Of a DNA stretch of 8,618 nucleotides, positions 1 to 6,634 are shown piece after piece; the stretch's first letter is position 1, and every line of letters begins with the position of its first letter. The notes below the pieces were generated by a model. It searched no databases and was not told the origin of the DNA. It worked only from the letters and a program-made list of their open reading frames with translations. The position numbers and the translations under genes are program-made. Source of the stretch: Kiritimatiellia bacterium (GTDB lineage: Bacteria; Verrucomicrobiota; Kiritimatiellia; RFP12; UBA1067); NCBI GenBank assembly GCA_016302985.1, contig JAEDMN010000140.1, positions 1 to 8,618 of the forward strand, written 5' to 3'.

Positions 1-14
1 GCCTAACTGAAAAC

Positions 15-23
15 TGCTATACT
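15..23 (+). promoter_or_regulatory. Candidate extended -10 promoter element
   Basis: The sequence TGC-TATACT is a TGN extension followed by a hexamer matching TATAAT at five of six positions. It lies about 90 bases upstream of the lipoprotein start at 113. Any -35 box would fall at or before the left edge, so it cannot be checked. Similar TGN-TA elements precede guaA and the U32-like gene in this window. Confidence 0.4.
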
Positions 24-61
24 ACCAACTAATCACAAGAAAGTACTTGCCTGACGATGCT

Positions 62-79
62 ACGCAACGCGTGTTGCGT
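62..79. repeat. Short inverted repeat in the 5' leader of the lipoprotein gene
   Basis: Two perfect 7-base arms (ACGCAAC and GTTGCGT) flank a 4-base GCGT spacer. The element lies between the candidate -10 at 15-23 and the ATG at 113, so it would be in the transcribed leader. It could be a small RNA hairpin or a dimeric operator. No T-run follows, so it is not a terminator. The arms are short, so chance cannot be excluded. Confidence 0.4.
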
Positions 80-112
80 TGGCTACTGGAAGGCGGGGGG
101 GAGATAAGAGCA

Positions 113-1306
113 ATGAAATGCAGAATGAATCATAACATGAGGCATTCATGTGTCGGTAAGGCTAAGAATAACATTTTTCATCTAGTGCTTGTAGTAATTT
201 TCGGCATATCCAGCTTTGGGTGTTCGCGAGATCAGGACGAGGTATATGAAGATCCATCCGTTAATCCTGAAGCGAAGGTCGGTCAACAGGTCTCAGAGCA
301 GGTCGAGCCAGCCGACTTGCACGAGGGACGCTATTCTGTCCACAGGTATACGTTTAAGGGGAAAGGCCCTACGCACAGGATGGCTGATGTCAGGCGGCTT
401 GGACTGGAGCATTCAGGGAGCAGAGGCTCCGATGTGTCCGCCGAAGTCTACATTGAATGGCCGGAGGAGCAGTCTGGTCTGACGGAAGGTGCGCTTGCCA
501 AGGTTCGCAAGATTATCCTGTGGATGGCGTTCGCAAGTGAGGCGACGACTACTTGGGAAGATGATCAGACTCCCGTCATCTATATCGTACCAGAGGCGCT
601 TGGCGAGACGGAGGCGGCACTTAAGAGCCGTATCAAGGTCGTTTGCGCCGAAGAGGGATACACGTGGGAGGACAGCAAGTTCGGGCTATCGCCCGCCGAT
701 TGGTGCCGGTTGACGAGTGACACGCTCTCAAAGAAATACGGAAGTCTCCATGCGAAGGATATAAGTCTTGCGGAAAATGCGCTGCAACTGGCCTTGTCCG
801 GCATCAAACGGCTGGCTAAGGACAGTTACGAATGTGGCATATTAAAAGAGAATCATATCTGCAGCCAATGGTCGTTCTTGGCCGATCTGCATCTCGACTG
901 GCCTTTTGGCATGAAGGCGCGAGATGGAGCGGCGTGGTATGAACGCCCCGTTATATGTGTCTGGAACAATGGATATTCAAATGACGGGGGGAATGGATGC
1001 CATTCCAGCTACTGCTCAAAGATATACAGTCTGCCTGATGGCAGGGAACTTGATATGGTAGACTTCTTCTCCGCTGACAAGCTGAAAGATCTGTCGTCAT
1101 TTGTCACGAAACGGCTTTGTAGGGAACTGCTTGAACCGAAGGAGGCGGAGGAAATGTCTAAAAATCCTCTTGACCTCGATGAAGCGTATATGCTGGTATC
1201 CATGGATGGCGTGAAATGGACATGGGATCCGTATTCAATCCTTCCGGGATGCTATGGTACGCCATCTGTTTTTATCAAGTGGAATGAGCTTGAAGATTTT
1301 AAGTAG
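113..1306 (+). CDS. Putative lipoprotein with DUF3298/RsiV-like C-terminal domain
   Basis: A 397-residue predicted lipoprotein. The ATG at 113 was chosen because a GGGAG Shine-Dalgarno sequence lies 9 bases upstream. An in-frame TTG at 47 exists but would add residues in front of the signal. Residues 1-37 form a basic start, a hydrophobic core (about 20-34) and a lipobox-like SSFGC with Cys37 as the likely lipidated residue. A polar linker follows. The C-terminal half has the layout of DUF3298 domains seen in RsiV-like proteins: a Tyr-Ser-(Asn)-Asp-Gly-Gly patch near residues 288-293, then Ser-Leu-Pro-Asp-Gly-Arg-Glu-Leu with Asp-Phe-Phe (about 296-309), and near the end a Tyr-Ser-Ile-Leu-Pro-Gly-Cys-Tyr-Gly stretch (about 374-382). 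There is no cytoplasmic anti-sigma segment, so an anti-sigma role is not implied. The domain call rests on pattern recognition only. Function is unknown, probably envelope-associated. GC is clearly lower than in genes from 2646 onward. It is likely co-transcribed with the hydrolase 13 bases downstream. Confidence 0.75.
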   Translation: MKCRMNHNMRHSCVGKAKNNIFHLVLVVIFGISSFGCSRDQDEVYEDPSVNPEAKVGQQVSEQVEPADLHEGRYSVHRYTFKGKGPTHRMADVRRLGLEHSGSRGSDVSAEVYIEWPEEQSGLTEGALAKVRKIILWMAFASEATTTWEDDQTPVIYIVPEALGETEAALKSRIKVVCAEEGYTWEDSKFGLSPADWCRLTSDTLSKKYGSLHAKDISLAENALQLALSGIKRLAKDSYECGILKENHICSQWSFLADLHLDWPFGMKARDGAAWYERPVICVWNNGYSNDGGNGCHSSYCSKIYSLPDGRELDMVDFFSADKLKDLSSFVTKRLCRELLEPKEAEEMSKNPLDLDEAYMLVSMDGVKWTWDPYSILPGCYGTPSVFIKWNELEDFK

Positions 1307-1319
1307 AGGATGTGATATT

Positions 1320-2381
1320 ATGCATGATAGGAACTGCATATTTCCTTTGACTGAAGCGGACAACGAAGACGATCTGGCAGAGATGTTCGTGAAGTTCCGG
1401 GTGCCGTATGCCGCGGAGATGGCGGACAGGGATGTTGACGTCATCGAACGCGTTCCGGCGTGGCTGCCGAAAATTGGCGGCATGACAATTGAGCAAGTGT
1501 CGCCATACGAGGTGTTGTTGCACCGCGTGCCGCGGACATGGGCTGGTGAAATAAGGGCTAAGGTCAAGGCTAAGGTCGTGGACGAGCTTGGCTGGCGGGA
1601 AGAGCCGGGCCATGTCGTAAGTATCGGCTTTGTTACCGACCCGCCTCCTGAATATCCCAACACAAGGACACCTACGTTCTTCCGGGAGCCGCGATGCATG
1701 TACACGGTAAAGACACCGGGCTATGTACGCCTGGGCGACGGCATGCCGATCGCGGCGTTGATCGACGGAACATTCCTCGGTGGGAAGGTCGTCCTTTATC
1801 TTCATGGCAATAACGAAGACATCTACGAGGCGCGTGAGAGCCTGAAACCGTTCATGCCGCCGGCATGCAATCTCGCCCTGGCGGCGTATCGCGGCTACGG
1901 GCTGTCGTTTGGAGGCGCCTCGGAATCTGGGTGCTATGAAAGTGCGCACGCACTTTACGACTGGATTCACGAAGAGCTTGGCTACAAGCCAGAGGACATC
2001 TTGATCGTCGGATACTCGCTTGGTTCGTCGGTCGCGCTGGAACTTGCGCAGACATGTGCTGCCAGTGCCGTCCTGTTGCTCGCCCCATTTTATTCCGGCT
2101 GGCAGGCGATGATGGATTGGTACGCGGGGAATGCCCTTGATATGCGAGGGAGGGCTCCATTCCCCAGCGACGAGATGATCCGGAACGTGAAGTGTCCGAT
2201 TGCCGTCATCCACGGAGAAAAGGACGAGACATGCCTGTGCGTACGCGGACGCGAGCTCTACGAATCCGCTCCGAACAAGGCGGGCTTCACGCTTGTCCCC
2301 AGTGCCGGGCATTGCGATCTTCTCGCACGGCTTGGGTCGGTTCGTTTCCGTGAAATCGTTTCGAGGCTTTTGGCACTTTAA
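1320..2381 (+). CDS. Alpha/beta hydrolase with long unexplained N-terminal region
   Basis: A 353-residue protein. The ATG at 1320 was chosen because AGAGGA (1305-1310) sits 9 bases upstream, overlapping the previous stop; an in-frame upstream ATG at 1254 would lie inside the lipoprotein gene. The hydrolase fold begins near residue 125. It shows LYLHGNNED (the HG oxyanion region, about 160), AAYRGYGLSFG (about 188-198), the nucleophile elbow GYSLGS with Ser233, HGEKDE with acid Asp302, and SAGHCD with His331. This is a complete Ser-Asp-His triad like that of BEM46/ABHD17-type serine hydrolases. No signal peptide is seen, so it is probably cytoplasmic. The substrate cannot be read from the sequence. 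Residues 1-125 match no domain I recognise. They include a 10-base direct repeat (GGCTAAGGTC at 1556-1565 and 1568-1577) that encodes a Lys-rich AKVKAKV stretch. With the upstream lipoprotein it forms a two-gene unit of lower GC than its surroundings. The stop directly abuts a nuclease-like gene remnant. Confidence 0.85.
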   Translation: MHDRNCIFPLTEADNEDDLAEMFVKFRVPYAAEMADRDVDVIERVPAWLPKIGGMTIEQVSPYEVLLHRVPRTWAGEIRAKVKAKVVDELGWREEPGHVVSIGFVTDPPPEYPNTRTPTFFREPRCMYTVKTPGYVRLGDGMPIAALIDGTFLGGKVVLYLHGNNEDIYEARESLKPFMPPACNLALAAYRGYGLSFGGASESGCYESAHALYDWIHEELGYKPEDILIVGYSLGSSVALELAQTCAASAVLLLAPFYSGWQAMMDWYAGNALDMRGRAPFPSDEMIRNVKCPIAVIHGEKDETCLCVRGRELYESAPNKAGFTLVPSAGHCDLLARLGSVRFREIVSRLLAL

Positions 2382-2382
2382 G

Positions 2383-2472
2383 GATGAGGGCGTGCCGATC
2401 TACGTGGTCGGTCTTTCCTTCGACTCGAAGACGCGCCTCCTCGCAGACGCCCGGGCATGCGCCCTCCACTGA
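2383..2472 (+). pseudogene. C-terminal remnant resembling AAA-ATPase/PD-(D/E)XK nuclease proteins (PDDEXK_9-like)
   Basis: In the +1-type frame from 2383, the stretch GVPIYVVGLSFDSKTR followed by LLADARACALH and a TGA reads like the extreme C-terminus of proteins with an N-terminal AAA-ATPase domain and a C-terminal PD-(D/E)XK nuclease domain (DUF1703/PDDEXK_9). Those typically end in a hydrophobic strand, then G(V/L)xF(D/S)xxxR and a short tail. Nothing of the remaining roughly 500 residues is present: upstream bases in this frame are a shadow of the hydrolase gene. The similarity begins one or two bases after the hydrolase stop (TAA, 2379-2381). I infer a truncated remnant left by a deletion or insertion. 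The 173 bases after it (2473-2645) hold no gene I can support, only a short 5-bp hairpin at 2552-2565 without a T-run. The match is short and from memory. Confidence 0.5.
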
Positions 2473-2645
2473 CCCAACCGTCAGAGCCGAGCGGCATAAA
2501 TTCCACCTTGCATTCCGCGCGTGTAAATGCAAAAATACCCGTGCACGATTCCTCCGCGTGCGGAGCATGACGGTGGACCCTCTGCCGGGTGGCTGGATCA
2601 TCGGCAGGACATCGAAGGGGGCTGGCGGATACTTGCTTTGACGAT

Positions 2646-4118
2646 ATGAAACCAAGTGAAGATTCCTTGACGTTGACGCGCAAGTCGTTTCTGGGACTGG
2701 GGGCGGCGTTCTGTCTGTCCCGCGCCCAGGCTGTCGAAGGCGTGAAGAAGAAGGCGAACCTCCGCGTGGGCCTGCTGGCGGACATCCATTTCGACTTGGC
2801 GAAGGACACGTCCGTTCATTTCGAGACGGCGCTGCGCGACTTCGACCGGCGGAAATGCGACGCGGTGCTGATCTGCGGCGACCTGGCGCAGAATGGCGTC
2901 GAGCAGCAGCTGCTGCAGGTGGGCGAGACCTGGCGGAAGGTCTTCCCCGGCAATCGTCGCGGCGACGGTGCGCCCATCGTCAAGCTCTTCCACTACGGCG
3001 ACCACAACACGGGCGGCTATGCCCATACGAAGGAATTCTTCCATTCCGGCGAACGGCTGATGAAGGCCTATGGCTGTTCATACGAGGAGGTCGTGGCGTC
3101 GTGCATCCGGAATCACCGGGCCGAGACGTGGAAGAAGGCCTTTGACGAGGACTTCGCGCCCATCATCCGCAAGACGGTGAAGGGGTACGATTTCATCCTG
3201 GCGAATTTCACCAGCGGCGAGCCGGGCAATCGAGGCGGCAACAACACGCCCGGCCTCGAGGATTTCCTCAAGACGGCGAAGCTGGATCCGGCGAAGCCGT
3301 TCTTCTTCTCGCAGCATCGGGCGTTTCGCGGGACGATCGGGGAGAAGGACATCGGCGGGCAGGACGACGGACGTTCGACGCAGGCGCTCTCCGCCTTCCC
3401 GAACTGCCTGGCGTTCTGCGGACATCTTCATCGGAACTTCAACGACGAGAAGATGATCTGGCAGGGCGGCTTCACGGCCATCCACGTGCCGACGCTCCGC
3501 GACGTCTACGCCGAGCCGGATCGCGAGAACACCGTGCCGCCCAAGGCCCGGGCTGCACAGGATACGCGCGTGCGCGAGATGCGTTCGATTCTGCAGACTC
3601 CCTCGTGGCAATGCGGCGTGATGGAGGTCTTCGACGATCGCATCGTCGTCGAACGGCGCGTCGCCGACACCGGGGCGGAACTGGCGCCGGCGTGGGTGAT
3701 TCCGCTGGAGGAGACCGTGCGGCCCTATACGCCGGAGAACCGTCTGGCGGTTGCGGTGCGACCGGCGTTCCCCGTGGACGCCCGCGTGACGGTGGTGACG
3801 CGGAAGGGACGGAACCGGGCCCGCCGGGAACACGACCAGGTGGTCGTCACCTTCCCGCCCGCCCGGGCAACGGCCACGACGCCGCGGGCCTACGACTATC
3901 TGGTGACGGCGGAGGTCCGGGAGAAGGGCGTGTGGAAGCCCCTGCTGGCGCGCGCGGTGTTCTCCCCGGGCTGCTATCGCCCCGATGCGGAGGAGACCGT
4001 GCCGGCGACATGCGTCTTCGCGGCGGCGGAACTTGGTCCCGCCTCGAAGGAGGATCTTCGCTTTTCCGTTGTTCCCCGTGATTCCTTCGGCCGTGCGGGG
4101 AAGGCTCTGCAGAGTTGA
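2646..4118 (+). CDS. Exported calcineurin-like metallophosphoesterase
   Basis: A 490-residue predicted phosphoesterase of the binuclear-metal calcineurin-like superfamily. The ATG at 2646 was chosen because an export signal follows at once: TRKSFLG at residues 11-17, then a hydrophobic run and a cleavage-like AQA (27-29). The twin-residue motif is Arg-Lys rather than Arg-Arg, so Tat export is possible but a Sec route is not excluded. No strong Shine-Dalgarno sequence is visible, and an in-frame GTG exists at 2589. Metal-site motifs in order are LADIHFD (Asp46, His48), ICGDLAQNG (Asp79), HYGDHNTGG (118-121, where most family members have GNH[D/E]), SQHR (His224) and FCGHLHRN (His260, His262). 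Residues from about 360 to 490 form a separate, probably beta-rich C-terminal domain I do not recognise. The substrate is unknown. The next gene starts 47 bases downstream and also encodes an exported protein, which suggests an operon. Confidence 0.85.
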   Translation: MKPSEDSLTLTRKSFLGLGAAFCLSRAQAVEGVKKKANLRVGLLADIHFDLAKDTSVHFETALRDFDRRKCDAVLICGDLAQNGVEQQLLQVGETWRKVFPGNRRGDGAPIVKLFHYGDHNTGGYAHTKEFFHSGERLMKAYGCSYEEVVASCIRNHRAETWKKAFDEDFAPIIRKTVKGYDFILANFTSGEPGNRGGNNTPGLEDFLKTAKLDPAKPFFFSQHRAFRGTIGEKDIGGQDDGRSTQALSAFPNCLAFCGHLHRNFNDEKMIWQGGFTAIHVPTLRDVYAEPDRENTVPPKARAAQDTRVREMRSILQTPSWQCGVMEVFDDRIVVERRVADTGAELAPAWVIPLEETVRPYTPENRLAVAVRPAFPVDARVTVVTRKGRNRARREHDQVVVTFPPARATATTPRAYDYLVTAEVREKGVWKPLLARAVFSPGCYRPDAEETVPATCVFAAAELGPASKEDLRFSVVPRDSFGRAGKALQS

Positions 4119-4165
4119 GTTCGGTCATCGAAGGGCGAGAGCGCAGGAGAAAGGACTGATTGGGC

Positions 4166-5029
4166 ATGAACTGGAGACTGGGGATTGTCGGGATGCTGGG
4201 CGCGTGGAGCGTGATGGCGGCGTCATGGGCGGTGGAGCCGCCGAAGTTCGAGACGGCGGCGGGCGACTTCCGCGAAGGGGTGCCGATGTGGCACATCCAG
4301 GGCATGGCCGTCGGCGAGGACGCCGTCTACATGTGCGAGGGCAAGGCGCTCTTCAAGTTCGATCTCGCGACGGGGCGTCGGCTGAAGGCGGTGAAGGTTC
4401 CGCTTCATTCGGGCGACATCTGCCTCAGTGACGGCAAGATCTACTGCGCGGTCGCCTACGGCGTCTCGGCGGGCGAGCACAAGGCGACCGAGCACGGTCG
4501 CATCATGGTCTACGACACGGACCTCAATTTCCTCGCCGAGAAGCGCTATCCGACGCTTTTCGACGGCATCACGGCGCTGGACGGGGTCCTTTACGTCGGC
4601 GTGGGGACAATGGACCGCACGCCCCATCGCGGCTGCAGGATCCTGCGGGCCGACCAGAAGACGCTCGAGCAGATTGACATCGTCGAGATCGACCCCGGCT
4701 TCGAGATCGAGTACGGCGTGCAGGACATGGCGACGGACGGTCGGCAGATATTCCTCTCGTTCTACGCCTGGAAGAGCCGTCACGCCATGGCCGTCTGCAC
4801 GAAGGACCTCAAGGTCGTCTCGGCCCAGCCGTTCTGGATGGGCCATGGGTTCGATTTTCTTCCCAGGCGCTTCGATCAACCCGGTTGCCGCGTGGTCGCG
4901 AAGCTCGAATGCTTCCGGGCCGATGCAAAGGCGCCGCCGACCAACCCCCACGGCCTCGACATCCGCAGCCGTTTCGTCTACCACACGTGGGACGGCAGGG
5001 ATCTGAAGCTCCTGCCGGCGAAGAAGTGA
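4166..5029 (+). CDS. Secreted beta-propeller-like protein of unknown function
   Basis: A 287-residue protein. The ATG at 4166 is preferred because AGGAGAAAGGA (4145-4155) lies 10 bases upstream; an in-frame TTG at 4160 is closer than ideal. Residues 1-22 form a Sec signal peptide with a hydrophobic core and a cleavage-like SWA before VEPP. The mature protein repeats a pattern of short strands with DG or D-x-x-TG turns, such as FKFDLATGRR (about 63-72), CLSDGKIYCAVAYG (about 86-99), ITALDGVLYVGVG (about 135-147) and MATDGRQIFLSFY (about 188-200). This is typical of WD40/YVTN-like propeller blades. Only about five blade-like units fit, so the propeller may be incomplete or oligomeric. No catalytic motif is seen. 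It may bind or process a ligand together with the metallophosphoesterase upstream; that is inferred only from adjacency and shared export. Confidence 0.75.
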   Translation: MNWRLGIVGMLGAWSVMAASWAVEPPKFETAAGDFREGVPMWHIQGMAVGEDAVYMCEGKALFKFDLATGRRLKAVKVPLHSGDICLSDGKIYCAVAYGVSAGEHKATEHGRIMVYDTDLNFLAEKRYPTLFDGITALDGVLYVGVGTMDRTPHRGCRILRADQKTLEQIDIVEIDPGFEIEYGVQDMATDGRQIFLSFYAWKSRHAMAVCTKDLKVVSAQPFWMGHGFDFLPRRFDQPGCRVVAKLECFRADAKAPPTNPHGLDIRSRFVYHTWDGRDLKLLPAKK

Positions 5030-5164
5030 GGGCGGAGCGGATTCAACGCCTGTCGTGTTTCCGACGCAGGACCGACCGACGGGCTGGCATGGCGGTGCGT
5101 CGGAAGAGCCGGAATCCCGTTCCCCCTCTTCAAGGTACCTTTGGATGTTTTTAATGCGTCAGCC

Positions 5165-5204
5165 CCGCCCGTCCCGCCGGGACGGCGGCGCAGGGCGGCA
5201 TTTT
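5165..5204 (+). terminator. GC-rich hairpin followed by a T-run, possible terminator or leader structure
   Basis: GTCCC (5171-5175) pairs with GGGAC (5179-5183) around a 3-base loop. An outer CCGCCC (5165-5170) can pair with GGGCGG (5193-5198), leaving an asymmetric internal bulge. TTTT (5201-5204) follows two bases after the outer stem. This could terminate transcription from the metallophosphoesterase/propeller genes. It sits immediately upstream of the candidate -10 of guaA, so termination before a new promoter is the simplest reading. Confidence 0.45.
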
Positions 5205-5205
5205 A

Positions 5206-5214
5206 TGGTAGACT
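5206..5214 (+). promoter_or_regulatory. Candidate extended -10 promoter element for guaA
   Basis: TGG-TAGACT lies 39 bases before the guaA start at 5253. It has the TGN extension and four of six matches to TATAAT. The region about 17 bases upstream is GC-rich hairpin sequence with no recognisable -35, so any activity would rely on the extended -10. The layout after a hairpin/T-run fits a new transcription unit. Confidence 0.35.
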
Positions 5215-5252
5215 ATACGCAATCATTTCAATGAAAGGCCGCCGTTCAGACT

Positions 5253-6536
5253 ATGAAACAGGACATGATCGTACTTCTTGACCTTGGGTCGACGCAGAAC
5301 ACTGTGCTGGCTCGCGCCATCCGCGCGCTGGGCGTCTACTCGGAGATCCACCCCCACGACATCACGCCCGCGCAGCTCAGGGCGCTGCCGAACGTGAAGG
5401 GCATCGTGCTCTTCGGCGGCGAGAATCGCTGCGTGGACGGTGTGGACGTGGACGTCGATCCGGCGCTCTACGACCTCGGCCTCCCCGTCTTCGCGATCGA
5501 CCATCCTGCGGCGAAGTGCGAGAACCTTCCGGCGATGCCGGACGAGGCGTGGCTGCGGAAATGGCTGTTCGAGACGTGCCATGCCGAGGCCAACTGGAAC
5601 ATGAAGAACTTCATCGCCGACCAGATCGAGCGCGTGCGGGCGCAGGTCGGGAAGGGCAAGGTGCTGCTCGCGCTCTCCGGCGGCGTCGACTCGTCCGTCG
5701 TCGCGGCACTCCTCGTCAAGGCCGTCGGGAAACAGCTCACGTGCGTCCACGTCAACCACGGCCTCATGCGGAAGGACGAGAGCGAGCTGGTCTGCAAGGT
5801 GTTCGGCGCGCACCTGGGCGCGAACCTCGTCTACTGCGACTGCACGGACCGCTTCCTCGACAAGCTCGCGGGCGTGGCGGACCCCGAGGCGAAGCGCAAG
5901 ATCATCGGAAGCGAGTTCATCCGCGTCTTCGAGGAGGAGGCGCGCAAGCTCGACGGCATCGCGTTTCTCGGCCAGGGCACGATCTATCCCGACATCGTGG
6001 AGAGCGGCACGAAGACCGCGAAGATGGTGAAGAGCCACCACAACGTGGGCGGCCTGCCGCCGGACCTCCAGTTCAAGCTCGTGGAACCGCTGCTGCAGCT
6101 CTTCAAGGACGAGGTGCGCGCGTGCGGCGTGGAGCTGGGGCTACCGCCGGAGATGGTCTACCGCCAGCCGTTCCCGGGACCGGGGCTCGGCGTGCGGTGC
6201 CTCGGCGCGATCACGCGCGACCGTCTCGCGGCGCTGCGCGCGTCCGACGCGATCCTCCGCGAGGAGATCGAGAAGGCGGGGCTCGGGATCTGGCAGTACT
6301 TCACGGTGATTCCCGACACGCGCGCGACGGGCGTGAAGCACAACGCGCGCGCCTGGGACTGGCCCGTCATCATCCGCTGCGTGAACACGGTGGACGCGAT
6401 GACGGCCGAGGTGCCGGAGGTCCCCTGGCCCGTTCTGCGGCGGATCACGGACCGCATCCTCGCCGAGGTGCCCGGCGTCTGCCGCGTGTGCTATGAGCTG
6501 AGCCCGAAGCCCTGCGCCACCATCGAGTGGGAATAA
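5253..6536 (+). CDS. guaA: GMP synthase with degenerate, shortened glutamine amidotransferase domain
   Basis: A 427-residue GMP synthase; the usual length is about 510-525. The enzyme converts XMP to GMP in the cytoplasm, in the last step of guanine nucleotide synthesis. Residues 5-105 match the start of a class I glutamine amidotransferase domain (IVLLDLGSTQN, then LGVYSEIHPHD and IVLFGGENRC). Where the nucleophile motif GICYGMQ is expected the protein reads AIDHPAAK (81-88), so the catalytic Cys is missing. About 90-100 following residues, which would carry the catalytic His and Glu, are absent. The sequence then jumps to the linker (FETCHAEANWNMKNFI, about 106-121). The ATP-pyrophosphatase domain is intact: P-loop LSGGVDSS (141-148), VNHGLMRKDE (167-176), GQGTIYPDIVESG (240-252) and QPFPGPGLG (305-313). 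The C-terminal dimerization domain ends in the family-typical ATIEWE. The ATG at 5253 has a distant AAAGG (5234-5238). I infer an ammonia-dependent enzyme or one needing a separate glutaminase. No such partner is in the window. Confidence 0.93.
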   Translation: MKQDMIVLLDLGSTQNTVLARAIRALGVYSEIHPHDITPAQLRALPNVKGIVLFGGENRCVDGVDVDVDPALYDLGLPVFAIDHPAAKCENLPAMPDEAWLRKWLFETCHAEANWNMKNFIADQIERVRAQVGKGKVLLALSGGVDSSVVAALLVKAVGKQLTCVHVNHGLMRKDESELVCKVFGAHLGANLVYCDCTDRFLDKLAGVADPEAKRKIIGSEFIRVFEEEARKLDGIAFLGQGTIYPDIVESGTKTAKMVKSHHNVGGLPPDLQFKLVEPLLQLFKDEVRACGVELGLPPEMVYRQPFPGPGLGVRCLGAITRDRLAALRASDAILREEIEKAGLGIWQYFTVIPDTRATGVKHNARAWDWPVIIRCVNTVDAMTAEVPEVPWPVLRRITDRILAEVPGVCRVCYELSPKPCATIEWE

Positions 6537-6563
6537 GCGGAACAGAATCACGTTTGTAGCCCC

Positions 6564-6592
6564 GTTCTGCGTATCTCATCTGCGTTCTGCGT
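6564..6592 (+). repeat. Two copies of a 9-base direct repeat after guaA
   Basis: GTTCTGCGT occurs at 6564-6572 and 6584-6592, exactly 20 bases apart, in the 98-base gap between guaA and the AccD-like remnant. The lower-GC gap also contains a small doubled AATGAGA motif near 6605-6617. The spacing of about two helical turns could suit a protein-binding site. It could equally be decayed intergenic sequence. Confidence 0.3.
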
Positions 6593-6634
6593 TGAGCGTT
6601 TAACAATGAGAATGAGAATCGGGGACTGAAGGAA

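Noticed and set aside
1..86. Possible integron attC site: the window begins GCCTAAC, fitting the RYYYAAC core, upstream of a lower-GC gene unit
   Set aside because: No matching GTTRRRY partner (GTTAGGC) appears at a suitable distance; the nearest, GTTGGCT near 79-85, does not fit, and the internal L-box symmetry is absent.
1299..2312. Long minus-strand open frame (337 codons)
   Set aside because: It is antisense to the alpha/beta hydrolase, which has a full catalytic triad and a good ribosome binding site; the antisense translation is Arg/His-rich without motifs.
2505..2540. Possible promoter TTGCAT-17-AAAAAT before the metallophosphoesterase
   Set aside because: Only 3/6 and 4/6 matches to consensus; not distinguishable from chance.
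2552..2565. Hairpin CTCCG/CGGAG as a terminator before the metallophosphoesterase
   Set aside because: Only 5 bp and no T-run follows, so it is not supported as a terminator.
5030..5154. Continuation of a plus-strand frame beyond the propeller-like gene
   Set aside because: It is the tail of a shifted frame overlapping the secreted gene, with no start, ribosome site or motif of its own.
5223..6041. Minus-strand open frame of 272 codons opposite guaA
   Set aside because: Shadow of the high-GC guaA codons; composition is biased (Val/Asp/Leu/Arg) and no family is recognisable.
5516..6496. Second plus-strand frame of 326 codons within guaA
   Set aside because: Arg/Gly-rich frame-shifted shadow; the guaA frame carries all family motifs.
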